Assembly (NCBI RefSeq): GCF_003937945.1 | Contig: NZ_RSEC01000008.1 | Span: forward strand, 124,001 to 188,000 | From: Amycolatopsis eburnea | GTDB taxonomy: Bacteria; Actinomycetota; Actinomycetes; Mycobacteriales; Pseudonocardiaceae | Reading direction: 5' to 3' | Length of the DNA stretch: 64,000 bases | Shown here: positions 34,788 through 46,158 of the stretch, piece by piece | How positions within the stretch are numbered: the stretch's first letter is position 1 | How the letters are laid out: each line of letters opens with the position of its first letter | The notes under the pieces: generated by a model | Databases searched by the model: none | What the model was told of the DNA's origin: nothing | Seen by the model: only the letters and a program-made list of their open reading frames with translations | Translations under genes and position numbers: made by a program

Positions 34788-35255
34788 ATGAGGCCACGAG
34801 TCCTGGTCGCGAGCATCGGCAACATCTTCTTGCGTGATGACGGCTTCGGCGTCGAAGTGCTGAAGGAACTGGACCGGGCGGGCCTGCCACCGTGGGTGCA
34901 GATCGCGGACTACGACATCGCGACGGTCCACCTGGCCTACGACCTGACCGGCGGCTACGACACGACGATCCTGCTGGACGCCACCCCGCACGGCCGGCCA
35001 CCGGGCACGCTCTCGCTCGCCGAGGGCATCGACACCCACGCCCTCCGCGGCGACGCGATCTTCCAGCTGCTCCGGCTGCTGGGCGGCGACGCGGGCCGCG
35101 TCCTGGTGCTGGGCTGCGAACCGGCGTGCGTCGACGGCGGGATCGGCCTGTCCCCCGAGGTCGAGGCCGCGGTCCCGGCCGCGGTGCGCGCGGTCACCGA
35201 GCTGGCGTGGGGCGCGACCCCGGAGCTGCCGGCGCGGGTGCGCACCGAGGTCTGA
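34788..35255 (+). CDS. Hydrogenase-maturation-type protease
   Basis: A 155-residue protein of the HyaD/HycI peptidase family. The opening V-A-S-I-G-N-I-F-L-R-D-D-G-F-G is the family signature with nickel-ligand acid, and L-L-D-A-T-P-H-G and L-G-C-E-P follow in place. Such enzymes clip the C-terminus of the nickel-iron hydrogenase large subunit. No hydrogenase or hyp gene is present in the window, so the substrate must lie elsewhere or the protease has another role. No Shine-Dalgarno is seen; a leaderless mRNA fits. Its stop abuts the LysR stop. Confidence 0.82.
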   Translation: MRPRVLVASIGNIFLRDDGFGVEVLKELDRAGLPPWVQIADYDIATVHLAYDLTGGYDTTILLDATPHGRPPGTLSLAEGIDTHALRGDAIFQLLRLLGGDAGRVLVLGCEPACVDGGIGLSPEVEAAVPAAVRAVTELAWGATPELPARVRTEV

Positions 35256-36158
35256 TCACGGCCCGGCCCACTCCGCCAGGTCCGGCAGGTCCGGCGGCTG
35301 CCGGAGCGCGTCCAGGACGACGTTCACCCCGGCCCGCAACGGCGTCCCGCGTCGGACCACCGCCGTGATCGTGCGCGTCACCGGGGTCGACAGCTCGCGC
35401 GTCGCCACCCGGTAGCGGCGGTCGACCGCCAGGCCCGGCAGGAGCGCGATCGACAGGCCGGCCTCGACGTGCTGCAGCGTCATCAGGTAGTTGCTGAAGC
35501 GGCACACCACGCGCGGCTCGAAACCCGACTCGCGGCACAGGCGCAGCGTCAGGTTCGCCATGTACGACTGCGGCACGTCCAGCGCCCACGGCGCGTCCGC
35601 GTAGGCCGACAGGACCGCCGGGCCGCGCGGGGCGTCCGGCGGGGTGACCAGCACGATCGGGTCCGTCGCCAGCGGGACGATGTCGAGGTCCGGGCCGAGC
35701 GGCTGCTCGACGAAGTCGGTCGTGGTGATGATGACGTCGGCGTGGCCGCCGCGCAGGGCCGGGATGCTCTCGTGCGGCTCCAGCTCCAGCAGCTGGACCT
35801 CGAGGTGCGGGTGCGCCAGCCGGGTCACCGCCGGGACGGCGAGGGTGTGGATCGCGCTCTGGAACGCGCCGAGCCGGACCAGGCCGGCCGGCTCGCCGCC
35901 GAGGCTGCGCAGCTCGGCCTCGACGGTGTCCATGTGGTCGAGGATCGCCCGCGCGCGGCGGGCCAGCACCAGCCCGGCCGGGGTCAGCCGGACCCGGCGG
36001 CCGGTGCGTTCCAGCAGCTGGGTGCGGGTTTCCGCCTCGAGCACCGCGAGCTGCTGCGACACGCTGGACGCGCTCAGGTTGGCGTCCTGCGCCACCGCGC
36101 GGACCGTGCCCAGGGTGTCGAGCTTGCTCAGCAGCGACAGCCGCCACGGGTTCAGCAT
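35256..36158 (-). CDS. dgdR: LysR-family regulator, probable DgdR
   Basis: A 300-residue LysR-type regulator. The N-terminal helix-turn-helix spans L-G-T-V-R-A-V-A-Q-D-A-N-L-S-A-S-S-V-S-Q-Q-L-A-V-L-E; the C-terminal two-lobed effector domain follows (V-R-L-G-A-F-Q-S-A to the end). It is divergent from a gene that closely matches 2,2-dialkylglycine decarboxylase. In Burkholderia cepacia the decarboxylase gene dgdA is also next to a divergent LysR-type gene, dgdR, which represses it. That synteny is the basis of the symbol. Confidence 0.82.
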   Translation of the reverse strand: MLNPWRLSLLSKLDTLGTVRAVAQDANLSASSVSQQLAVLEAETRTQLLERTGRRVRLTPAGLVLARRARAILDHMDTVEAELRSLGGEPAGLVRLGAFQSAIHTLAVPAVTRLAHPHLEVQLLELEPHESIPALRGGHADVIITTTDFVEQPLGPDLDIVPLATDPIVLVTPPDAPRGPAVLSAYADAPWALDVPQSYMANLTLRLCRESGFEPRVVCRFSNYLMTLQHVEAGLSIALLPGLAVDRRYRVATRELSTPVTRTITAVVRRGTPLRAGVNVVLDALRQPPDLPDLAEWAGP

Positions 36159-36206
36159 GCCGCCATTCTTGTGCGGCGAAACCGAACAACAAAGCCGGAA
36201 TCGTGA

Positions 36207-37547
<1,341 letters not shown>

Positions 37548-37611
37548 CCGGGGAATCCGCGGGCCCGGCGCGACGTTCAAACAGGAAACTGTGTCGCGAA
37601 GGAGCTACGCC

Positions 37612-38181
37612 ATGGCTCTCGGCTTCCGCAGTCACCCGCTCACCGTCGACCTGCCGGTCGTCGCGCTCACGCTCGCGGCGATCGCGCACTGGATCCGCGG
37701 CGCACCCGAGGACGCGCTGATCTTCCTCGCGGTCACCTTGGCGCTCCTGGTGACCGAGCGCCCCCGCGCGGACACCGCGGTCCTCGGGGATCCGTTCCGC
37801 GTGCCGGGGTTCGCCGTCGTCGCGGCCGGGCTGCTGGTGCTGGCGTTCGGCCGCGACAGCCTCCCGGTGGCGGTCGCCATCTCGGCGATCGGCCTGGTGG
37901 CGCTGTTCGCGGAGTGGCGCGACCCGTCGCTGCCCGCCGACCGCCCGGTCCCGCGCCGGGCGTGGCTGTGGTCGGCGGTGGCGCTTTCGTGGTGCGGCTG
38001 GGAGCTGCTGTCGTTCGTCTACGAGCAGGCGGCGGGCGGGCTGTCGGAGACCCACCCGACGATGAGCGACCTCGTCGACCCGCTGCTGACCAGCCGCTGG
38101 GTCCAGGCACTGGCGATCACCGGCTGGCTCGCGGCCGGTCTCGCGATGCTCCGCGCGGCGGCGCTGGCGAGGCGGTCGTGA
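37612..38181 (+). CDS. Polytopic membrane protein of unknown function
   Basis: A 189-residue protein with about five hydrophobic helices (V-V-A-L-T-L-A-A-I-A, I-F-L-A-V-T-L-A-L-L-V, F-A-V-V-A-A-G-L-L-V-L-A, W-L-W-S-A-V-A-L-S-W and the C-terminal helix). I recognise no domain. GAAGGAG lies 8 bases before the ATG at 37612. The GTG of the next small membrane gene overlaps its stop, so the two products are probably partners in one membrane complex. Confidence 0.75.
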   Translation: MALGFRSHPLTVDLPVVALTLAAIAHWIRGAPEDALIFLAVTLALLVTERPRADTAVLGDPFRVPGFAVVAAGLLVLAFGRDSLPVAVAISAIGLVALFAEWRDPSLPADRPVPRRAWLWSAVALSWCGWELLSFVYEQAAGGLSETHPTMSDLVDPLLTSRWVQALAITGWLAAGLAMLRAAALARRS

Positions 38182-38381
38182 GCACCCGGATCGTCACCGA
38201 GCTGGGCTTCGGGCTGATCGTCCTGGCCGCGATCGGCCTGGGCGTGGCCAGCCACGTGGCCCCGAAGCGGGTCCCGAAGCTGACGAGCGTCCTGGCCGTG
38301 GTGATGCGGCGCCGGAGCGCGCGGATCGCGTTCGTGCTGGCCTGGTGGTGGGTCGGCTGGCACTTCTTCGTGGGGCGGTGA
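38178..38381 (+). CDS. Small membrane protein, DUF6186-like
   Basis: A 67-residue protein with two hydrophobic segments flanking a basic loop (K-R-V-P-K-L, M-R-R-R-S-A-R) and ending W-W-W-V-G-W-H-F-F-V-G-R. It looks like the small actinobacterial DUF6186 family. Its GTG overlaps the stop of the upstream membrane gene (GTGA), which supports it as real and translationally coupled. The hairpin of the GTGAAGGCC family begins at its stop codon. Confidence 0.72.
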   Translation: MSTRIVTELGFGLIVLAAIGLGVASHVAPKRVPKLTSVLAVVMRRRSARIAFVLAWWWVGWHFFVGR

Positions 38382-38429
38382 AAAGGCCTCCTTGCCGGCC
38401 CGGGGAGCTGGCAAGGAGGCCTCGTTCAC
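38378..38429. repeat. GTGAAGGCC-family hairpin at the end of the membrane gene pair
   Basis: AGGCCTCCTTGCC (38384-38396) pairs with GGCAAGGAGGCCT (38410-38422); outside an AA/CG internal bulge the stem resumes as GTGAA (38378-38382) with TTCAC (38425-38429). It overlaps the small membrane gene's stop and precedes the chitinase stop on the other strand. Confidence 0.82.
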
Positions 38430-38436
38430 GACGACG

Positions 38437-39782
38437 TCAGAAGCCCGCCGTCACCTTGGTGAAGTCCCAGTCGTTCTGGGCGATGCCGCTGCACGCCGAC
38501 TGGACGCCGCCGCCGGGGCAGCCCCGGTCGCGGTTGACCGACCAGAACGCCAGGCGCGCGATCTTGTTCGTCTTGGCCCAGTTGGTGATCTGGGTCCAGG
38601 TCGAGAGATCGGTCAGCTCCTGCTGGTCGGACAGGCCGTTCATGCCCGAGATGCCGAGGTGGGCGTACGCCGTGGCGTCGGACCACCCGAACGTCGACTT
38701 CAGCTTGTCGCGCAGGCCGTTCGCCGCGCTCACCGTGCTGTTGTACATGTTCGCGCCGCCGCCGAAGTCGAACGGCATGATCGTGTACACGTCCACGTTC
38801 GCGCCCAGGGCCTTCGACTGGTCGATGAGCCGGTTCCCGTAGTAGTTCGGGCCGGTCGTCGACGTGCCGAAGGTCAGGATCGTCTGGATCCCCGGGTTGT
38901 TCTGCTTGACGATCTTCAGCGCGTTCAGGATGCGGTCCTGCACGGCCTCGTTCTCGAACTCGTCGGAGTTCTCGATGTCGATGTCGATCGCCTTCAGCCC
39001 GTAGGCGTTGATCACCTGCTGGTAGGCGCCGGCCAGCGCGGCGGGCGTCGAGCAGTTCGGGCCGAGCTTGTTGCCGCTCCAGCCGCCGAACGACGGGACG
39101 ATCTGGCCGCCCGCCGCCTTGATCTGCGCGATCGCGTTCGCGTCCGCGCTGCCCGAAAGCGGACGGCTGCTGTCCCACGCCGGGTTGCAGCCACCGCTGG
39201 CGTTGATGAACGCCATGGTGAACCACTTGATCCCGGTCGCGTTCATCACCGTCTGCGGGTTCGGCGGGCTACCCCAGCCCATGTAGAGGTACGGCGCACC
39301 GCGGCCACCCGGCGGGGGCGGTGTGGTGGTCGTCGGCGGGGTCGTCGTCGTAGGAGGCGTCGTGGTCGTGGGGGGTGTGCCCCCGGCGGCGCACGAGCCC
39401 CCGTTCAGCTTGCAGTTCGACGGCGCGACGTACGAACCGGAGTACGTCACGTTGAAGCCGAAGCTCGCGCTGGCACCGTTGGCGACGTTGCCGTTCCACG
39501 AGTTCTTCACCGTGACGTGCTGGCCGGACGCGGTGTAGCTGCCGTCCCACAGCGACGAGATCTTCGCGCCGCTGGGCAGGTCGAACTCGACGGTCCAGCT
39601 CGGCAGCGTCGCGCCCGAGCCGTTGTTGATCGTGTACTTGCCTTCGTACCCGGTGCCCCAGTCGGAGCCCTTGGTGAAGGTCGCGGACACGCCACCCGCC
39701 GCGTTCGCCGGCGCGATCACGAACATCGCGCCGATCGTGGCGGCCGCGGCCGCCAGCCCGAGCGCGGGCAACCACCGGCGCC

Positions 39783-39786
<4 letters not shown>
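38437..39786 (-). CDS. Secreted GH18 chitinase with CBM2 (ChiD-like barrel)
   Basis: A 449-residue secreted enzyme: signal peptide (1-30), CBM2 (31-132), a Pro/Thr linker of repeated T-T-T-T-P-P units (135-162), and a GH18 barrel with the catalytic A-I-D-I-D-I-E (Asp268, Asp270, Glu272). Q-I-V-P-S-F-G-G-W is the other conserved strand. Its GTG overlaps the stop of the upstream chitinase gene (GTGA), so the two enzymes are translationally coupled. The catalytic domain differs from that of its neighbour while the CBM2 is nearly identical. Confidence 0.88.
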
Positions 39787-41414
<1,628 letters not shown>

Positions 41415-41507
41415 TGCTCTCCCTTGAGCCAGGTGCGGGACGGCGGACACCAACACCGACGGCGGGGACCAGGCCGGTGTTTTGCGCCGTTTCGCGAAAA
41501 CGGTACG

Positions 41508-41519
41508 TGGTCCAGACCA
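41508..41519. promoter_or_regulatory. DasR-like element, proximal site
   Basis: TGGTCCAGACCA differs from the DasR consensus TGGTCTAGACCA at one base. It is 94 bases before the tandem chitinase operon. Confidence 0.72.
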
Positions 41520-41585
41520 ATTATGGAAGAACAACTACGCACCGTGCCGAAGGGTGGGTGAGCGGCCCGGAAGGAGGCACCTCAC

Positions 41586-41597
41586 TGGTCTAGTCCA
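41586..41597. promoter_or_regulatory. DasR-like element, distal site
   Basis: TGGTCTAGTCCA, one base from the DasR consensus, sits inside the imperfect palindrome ACTGGTCTAGTCCAGT. It is 172 bases before the chitinase start and 31 bases past the stop of the DUF4097 gene. Confidence 0.6.
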
Positions 41598-41627
41598 GTT
41601 ACGGAAAGCAGCCGGAGACCCCGCCCC

Positions 41628-42284
41628 TCAAAGGCCGCGCGCGGTGATGTCGCCGACCGCGGTCGTCGCGTGGATCGTCAGCTCCGCACCCCCGCTGTTC
41701 TTAAGCGAGTTGCGGATCCGGCCGTGGGACGTGCCCGCGTCCAGCGCGGCCGACACCCCGGCCCCGATCTCGATGTCGCCCGCCTCGGTGTGCAGCCGCA
41801 CCGTGCCGGGGCCGGCTTCGACGACCCGGAGGTCGCCCTTGCTCGTGCGGAGTTCCGCGTCGCCGGTCAGGCGGCCGATCGAGATGTCGCCGGCGCGGGT
41901 GGTGACGTGGGCGGTCGCGGCTTCGTCGAGGTCGATCGAGCCGCTTTCCGTCTCGACGACCACCGCACCCAAGCGCCCGACGGCCAGGAATTCGGCGTCG
42001 GCCGACTTCAGCTCGACGCGGGAGCCGGTGGGCAGGCCGACCGTCACGTCGATGACGCCGGACAGGCCGAAGTACTGGTTCTTCGCCTGGGCCGTGATCC
42101 GCAGGACGCCGTCGCCGTGGTCGACGGTGGTCTGCTCCGCGGCCTTCGCGTCGCGGGGCTTGGCCGCGTCCGCGGGCCGGATCTCGACCGTGGTGTCGGC
42201 GCGGTCGGTGGCGACGAACCGGACGCGCGCCGCGGGGACGGTCACGACGGCGGCGATCGGGGCGGGGGTGGGGAACGTGGTCAT
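41628..42284 (-). CDS. DUF4097-family beta-strand repeat protein
   Basis: A 218-residue protein made of short repeating strands of the form V-E-T-E-S-G-S-I-D-L, V-T-T-R-A-G-D-I-S-I, L-R-T-S-K-G-D-L-R-V, L-H-T-E-A-G-D-I-E-I, the right-handed beta-solenoid of DUF4097 (adhesin-like) proteins. It has no signal peptide or membrane helix and is probably cytoplasmic. AGGAG lies 9 bases before the ATG at 42284. Function is unknown; in other genomes such genes commonly sit with regulators. Confidence 0.82.
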   Translation of the reverse strand: MTTFPTPAPIAAVVTVPAARVRFVATDRADTTVEIRPADAAKPRDAKAAEQTTVDHGDGVLRITAQAKNQYFGLSGVIDVTVGLPTGSRVELKSADAEFLAVGRLGAVVVETESGSIDLDEAATAHVTTRAGDISIGRLTGDAELRTSKGDLRVVEAGPGTVRLHTEAGDIEIGAGVSAALDAGTSHGRIRNSLKNSGGAELTIHATTAVGDITARGL

Positions 42285-42375
42285 GGCGGTGTCTCCTGAG
42301 CGATCGTGTTCTCTCGGTGTGAGAACGACGATCGCCGGGACCGCTGACACGGCGTGGCCACCGCGCTGACGCGGC

Positions 42376-43371
42376 TCAGTCAGCGGGCCGCGCGTCGGCG
42401 AGGGCGGTGGCGATGAGGGCGACCGTCGGGTCGTCGTCGGCGGCCAGCCGGCGCAGGAGGTCCCGGGGGCCGGGCCCCGGCAGCTCGGCCAGTGCCTGCG
42501 CCAGGCGGATCCGCACGGCGGTGTCCGCGGTGAGCTCGGCGGCGAGCGCGGCCAGGATCCGTTCGCCGCACCCGGGGTCGAGCGACAGCGTTCCGAGCAC
42601 CTCCGACGCCTCGACGTCGTTCGTGCCCTCGACCACCATGCCGACGAGCACCGGCACGGCGGCCGTCACGCCCCGGTTCCCCGCGGCCAGCGCCGCGCGC
42701 GTGCGCACGTCCGGGTCCGGGTCGTCGAGCGCGGCGGTGAGCACTTCGGTCGCTTCGTCGCCGGGCAGCGAAGCGATCGCCAGCACCGCGCGGCGCCGGA
42801 CGTCGGCGTCGGCCGAGCGGATCCCGGCCGCCACGCCCGCCAGTCCGTCGCCGCCCGCCCGCGCCAGCGCCCACCGCAGGGCGCCGGCGACGAACGGGTC
42901 GCGTTCGGCGAGGACGGCCTTGGCCAGCAGCTCGGCGGGCAGCGGCACGTCGTCGGCCGGCGCCAGGACGGCCTGCTGCCGGCTCGCCGGGCTGGGCGAA
43001 TCCAGGCCGTGCAGGAGTTCGATGACGCGCAGCACGCCCTCCCAGCCGAAGGACGCCGAAGCGTCGATCGCCCGCAGGCGGTCGAGGAGCTCGCGTTCCC
43101 GCTTCAGCCGTTCTTCGGTCCGCCGGATCAGGTCACCGACCAAAGTGGACGGCGTGAAGGCGGGATCCGCGAGCGCGCGGCCGACCTGCCGCAGCGACAA
43201 CCCCAGCGAGCGCAGGCCTTCCACGTGGAAGATCCGGCGGATGTCCGCTTCGGAGTATTCGCGGTAGCCGCCGACCGTGCGCCCGGTCGGCCGCACCAGC
43301 CCGAGGGAGTCGTAGTGCCGCAGCATCCGCGAACTCACCCCGGACCGGCGGGCCACCTCACCGATCAGCAC
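42376..43371 (-). CDS. MerR-family regulator fused to HEAT repeats
   Basis: A 331-residue regulator. Residues 1-70 are a MerR winged helix (I-G-E-V-A-R-R-S-G-V-S-S-R-M-L-R-H-Y-D-S-L-G-L, G-Y-R-E-Y-S), residues 70-120 the dimerisation helix, and from about 150 to the end there are HEAT repeats such as D-A-D-V-R-R-R-A-V-L-A-I-A-S-L and D-P-D-V-R-T-R-A-A-L-A-A-G-N-R. Instead of a small ligand pocket it has a protein-binding solenoid. The GTG overlaps the stop of the HEAT-protein gene by 7 bases. Its likely operator lies upstream of that gene. Confidence 0.87.
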   Translation of the reverse strand: MLIGEVARRSGVSSRMLRHYDSLGLVRPTGRTVGGYREYSEADIRRIFHVEGLRSLGLSLRQVGRALADPAFTPSTLVGDLIRRTEERLKRERELLDRLRAIDASASFGWEGVLRVIELLHGLDSPSPASRQQAVLAPADDVPLPAELLAKAVLAERDPFVAGALRWALARAGGDGLAGVAAGIRSADADVRRRAVLAIASLPGDEATEVLTAALDDPDPDVRTRAALAAGNRGVTAAVPVLVGMVVEGTNDVEASEVLGTLSLDPGCGERILAALAAELTADTAVRIRLAQALAELPGPGPRDLLRRLAADDDPTVALIATALADARPAD

Positions 43372-44009
43372 GCCGTTCCCCCGGCGCGTTCCGGCCCGAG
43401 CGCGACGACCCGCTTCGCCTCGTCGACACCCAGGTCGAACCCGGCGTCCGGGTCGCGCAGCAGCTTCCGCGTGGCACGGGCGTGCGCCCGCACCGCGGGA
43501 TCGAGGCTCGCCAGTCCGGTCCGCAGCGCGTCCTCGGCGACGTCCCCGAGCGCGACGAGCGCCCGGCTGAGGCTCAGCCGCACGGCCCGGTCCCCGCGGC
43601 CGAGCTGCGCGGCCAGGTCCACGGCGAGCGCACCCCGCTCGTCCTCGGGCACGAGGACGACGGCAGCCCGCCACGCACTGCGCGCGACCTCCTCGTCGGC
43701 GTCGTGCAGCAACGCCCGCGTGATCGACGGCCACACCGCGCGGTCGCCGATCTTGGACAGCGTGTGCAGCGCCTGGCTCCGCGCCTGCGGCCGCTCGGAC
43801 CGCAGCTCCCCGAGCAGCTTCGGCACGACGACGGCCGCGGGGAGCCGGGTCAGCGCCCAGGTGAGCATGTCGCGCACGAAGAAGTCCGGCTCGACGGCGC
43901 ACCGCGCAACGAGCGCCCCGACGTCCCCGGGGTCGGCGCGCGTCCCCACCGCCAGCGCGGCCTGCAACCGCGCCGACGAGTTCGCGGCACTCAGCTGTGT
44001 CGGGTCCAC
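43365..44009 (-). CDS. HEAT-repeat protein
   Basis: A 214-residue soluble protein made almost wholly of HEAT-type helix pairs (F-F-V-R-D-M-L-T-W-A-L-T-R-L, Q-A-R-S-Q-A-L-H-T-L-S-K-I-G-D, D-R-A-V-R-L-S-L-S-R-A-L-V-A-L-G). The GTG at 44009 is chosen because GGGGAGGAG sits 9 bases upstream; a GTG at 44018 would leave no spacing. Coupled translation with a MerR-HEAT regulator suggests that the two solenoids interact. No enzyme domain is visible. Confidence 0.83.
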   Translation of the reverse strand: MDPTQLSAANSSARLQAALAVGTRADPGDVGALVARCAVEPDFFVRDMLTWALTRLPAAVVVPKLLGELRSERPQARSQALHTLSKIGDRAVWPSITRALLHDADEEVARSAWRAAVVLVPEDERGALAVDLAAQLGRGDRAVRLSLSRALVALGDVAEDALRTGLASLDPAVRAHARATRKLLRDPDAGFDLGVDEAKRVVALGPERAGGTAC

Positions 44010-44042
44010 GGTGACCACCTCCTCCCCGCAGTGAAGAGGTTG

Positions 44043-44060
44043 TCACAGTGTGAAGGTCAA
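44043..44060 (-). promoter_or_regulatory. MerR-type operator-promoter of the HEAT/MerR operon
   Basis: On the minus strand TTGACC (44060-44055) is followed directly by TCACACTGTGA (44053-44043), a 5-1-5 inverted repeat in the -35/-10 spacer. A palindrome inside a long spacer is how MerR-family promoters are built. The -10 element is unclear. Confidence 0.5.
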
Positions 44061-44078
44061 GCAAGTTGGTGGAAAAAG

Positions 44079-44110
44079 AAGAAGACCCCCTCTCGCGAGG
44101 GGGTCTTCTT
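44079..44110 (-). terminator. Rho-independent terminator of the tRNA genes
   Basis: AAGAAGACCCCCTC (44079-44092) pairs exactly with 44097-44110 around a TCGC loop. Read on the minus strand, the stem is followed by CTTTTT, a classical U tract. It lies 18 bases past the tRNA-Arg 3' end and isolates the tRNAs from the HEAT/MerR operon. Confidence 0.9.
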
Positions 44111-44127
44111 GCTGTCTCAACCAGACG

Positions 44128-44201
44128 TGCGCCCGAAGGGATTCGAACCCCTGACCTTCTGATCCGTAGTCAGATGCTCTATCCAGCTGAGCTACGGGCG
44201 C
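44128..44201 (-). tRNA. tRNA-Arg (anticodon ACG)
   Basis: The minus strand folds as a full cloverleaf: acceptor GCGCCCG with CGGGCGC, D stem GCTC/GAGC, anticodon stem TCTGA/TCAGA around loop CTACGGA (anticodon ACG), and T arm with GGTTCGAATCC. The discriminator is A and CCA is not encoded. ACG becomes ICG and reads CGU, CGC and CGA. Confidence 0.96.
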
Positions 44202-44250
44202 GTGTTCAGTTGTTCTCTTCTAACCTAGCACCCAGCGAACCGGGTACCAG

Positions 44251-44340
44251 CGGAGGCTCCGGGATTTGAACCCGGGAGGGGGGGTTACCCCCAACCGCAT
44301 TAGCAGTGCGGCGCCATAGACCAGACTAGGCGAAGCCTCC
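44251..44340 (-). tRNA. tRNA-Ser (anticodon GCT)
   Basis: A class II tRNA on the minus strand with acceptor GGAGGCT/AGCCTCC, anticodon stem CCGCA/TGCGG around loop CTGCTAA (anticodon GCT), a long variable arm formed by GGGGGTAACCCCC, and T loop GGTTCAAATCC. Discriminator G. It reads AGC and AGU and lies 49 bases upstream of tRNA-Arg on the same strand. Confidence 0.96.
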
Positions 44341-44405
44341 TGGGCCCAACGACCACTGCTCAGATAGGTTACACACCCCCGGATCACCCCTGAAAGCGAC
44401 CCCCC

Positions 44406-46121
44406 TCAGGCCCGTCGCAGCAGCCTGAGCAGGCGTGGCGAGCGCCCGCCGAGGCCTTCCGCCTCGAACGTCGCGATGCCGACGCGGGGCAGTTCGCGGA
44501 CGCCCGGGTAGACCAGGTAGCGCGGGACCCAGCGGGGCTGGAACTTCGCGTTGAAGCGGTAGAGCGTTTCGATCTGGATCCAGCGCGAGAAGAAGTGCAG
44601 GACCTTCGCCGCCGTCTTCGCGACCGGGCCCGCGCCGATGCGCTGGCCCTGTTCCATCAGGGCGCGGAACGCCGCGAAGTTCAGGGAGACCTGGGAAATG
44701 CCGTGGCGGCCGGCGGCCAGCAGGAGCTCGGAAATCATCAGCTCGTTGACGCCGTTGTCGGCCGTGCGGTCGCGGCGCATGACGTCCAGCGACAGGCCCG
44801 TCGCGCCCCACGGGACGAACTGGAGGACGCCGCGGACGCGGCCGCCCTGCTCGGCCGTCACCAGGACCGAGCTCGGGTCGCCCATGCGACCGAGCGCCAT
44901 CGAGAAGCCGCGCTCGGTGTCCGTGCCGCGCCAGTTGGCGGCCAGGGCCGTCAGCTCGTCCAGTTCGCCGAAGCGCAGGTCTTCGGCGCGGCGGACCAGC
45001 ACCTTGTAGCCCGCGCGCTTCGTGCGGGCCGCCGCTTGGCGGACGCCGCGCATGATCCGGCCGTCCAGGGTGAAGCCGTCGACGTCGACGACCGCTTCGT
45101 CGCCGATCTCCAGGACTTCCAGGCCGAAGCGGGCCCAGACCGTCGCGCCCAGCTCAGACACGCCCATCGCCGCCGGGACCCAGCCGTTGCGGCGGCAGAT
45201 CTCCAGGTACTCCTCGATCGCGCCCGGCCAGGCCTCGTGGTCGCCCAGCGGGTCCGCCGAGCAGAGCGCCACGCCCGCGATCACGCGGTAGGTGACCGCG
45301 GCCTTGCCCGTGCGGGAGAACACCGCGAACTTGTCGCGCCGCAGCGCGAAGTAGCCGAGGGAGTCCCGCTCGCCGTGCTCGTCCAGCAGCTTGCGGAGGC
45401 GGGCGACCTCCTCGTCGCTCAGCCGCGGCGCCGGCTCGGCCGACCGCAGCAGGAAGTACGCCGAGACCAGGACCGCGGCGAGGCCGAACAGCAGGCCGAC
45501 GGCGGCCGTCATGTCCTCCAGCCACATCTGGTGGAACACCGCGGGCCCGCTGGCGCCGACCAGCGCGAGCGCGGACTCCGCCACCCGGTCGGCGAAGCTC
45601 ATCGGCTCCAGCACCGCGCGCGAGGCGACCGACAGCAGGATGACGTTGATCACGAACCCGGCCAGCGCCAGCTGCAGGAACACGCGCACCGCGCGCCAGC
45701 GGCCGACCACCGGGTCCGGCTTCGCGACGAAGTAGCGGCGGCTCGCGATCAGGCCCACCAGCAGCACGACCGACACCAGCCCGGCGCCGAAGACGTGCCG
45801 CAGCCCGAGGTGCGACACCGTGAGCAGCACCGTCGCGCCGACCGCCAGCTGCCAGGCCCGGCGCTTGCGCCGCCGCAGCCCCGCGGCCAGCAGCACCAGC
45901 AGCACGCCCGTGACCAACGCCACGGTCGCCGCCGCGACCGTCGCCTCCTGCGGCAGCTCCAGCCACTCCGACAGGCGCCCGCGCAGGTTGCGGCGACCGG
46001 CGGGCACCAGGACCGACACGAGCGTCATCAGTCCGGCCAGCCGGGTCACCCAGGTGATCACCCCCACGGTGGTGGCCCCCGCCACCCGCCAGGTGGTCTG
46101 CGCGCGAGTACCCGTCACCAC
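44406..46121 (-). CDS. MprF-like phosphatidylglycerol aminoacyltransferase-type membrane protein
   Basis: A 571-residue protein with six or seven N-terminal transmembrane helices (about residues 12-230) and a C-terminal DUF2156/acyltransferase domain (about 240-550; L-G-Y-F-A-L-R-R-D-K, A-D-P-L-G-D-H-E-A-W, E-R-G-F-S-M-A-L-G-R, S-L-N-F-A-A-F-R). This is the plan of MprF and of the N-terminal part of mycobacterial LysX, which transfer amino acids from charged tRNA to phosphatidylglycerol. Unlike LysX, no lysyl-tRNA synthetase domain is fused. It may raise resistance to cationic peptides. The start is probably GTG. Confidence 0.84.
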   Translation of the reverse strand: MVTGTRAQTTWRVAGATTVGVITWVTRLAGLMTLVSVLVPAGRRNLRGRLSEWLELPQEATVAAATVALVTGVLLVLLAAGLRRRKRRAWQLAVGATVLLTVSHLGLRHVFGAGLVSVVLLVGLIASRRYFVAKPDPVVGRWRAVRVFLQLALAGFVINVILLSVASRAVLEPMSFADRVAESALALVGASGPAVFHQMWLEDMTAAVGLLFGLAAVLVSAYFLLRSAEPAPRLSDEEVARLRKLLDEHGERDSLGYFALRRDKFAVFSRTGKAAVTYRVIAGVALCSADPLGDHEAWPGAIEEYLEICRRNGWVPAAMGVSELGATVWARFGLEVLEIGDEAVVDVDGFTLDGRIMRGVRQAAARTKRAGYKVLVRRAEDLRFGELDELTALAANWRGTDTERGFSMALGRMGDPSSVLVTAEQGGRVRGVLQFVPWGATGLSLDVMRRDRTADNGVNELMISELLLAAGRHGISQVSLNFAAFRALMEQGQRIGAGPVAKTAAKVLHFFSRWIQIETLYRFNAKFQPRWVPRYLVYPGVRELPRVGIATFEAEGLGGRSPRLLRLLRRA

Positions 46122-46158
46122 CCGTACAACCCGTTGCGGACGATCATGCTTCCCCCAT

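Noticed and set aside
34788..35255. Evidence for a hydrogenase gene cluster
   Set aside because: Only a maturation-type protease is present; no large or small subunit or hyp genes occur on either side.
44128..46121. Functional link between the tRNA genes and the adjacent MprF-like gene
   Set aside because: MprF enzymes use tRNA-Lys, tRNA-Ala or a few others; the adjacent Arg and Ser tRNAs have their own terminator, and neighbourhood alone is weak evidence.
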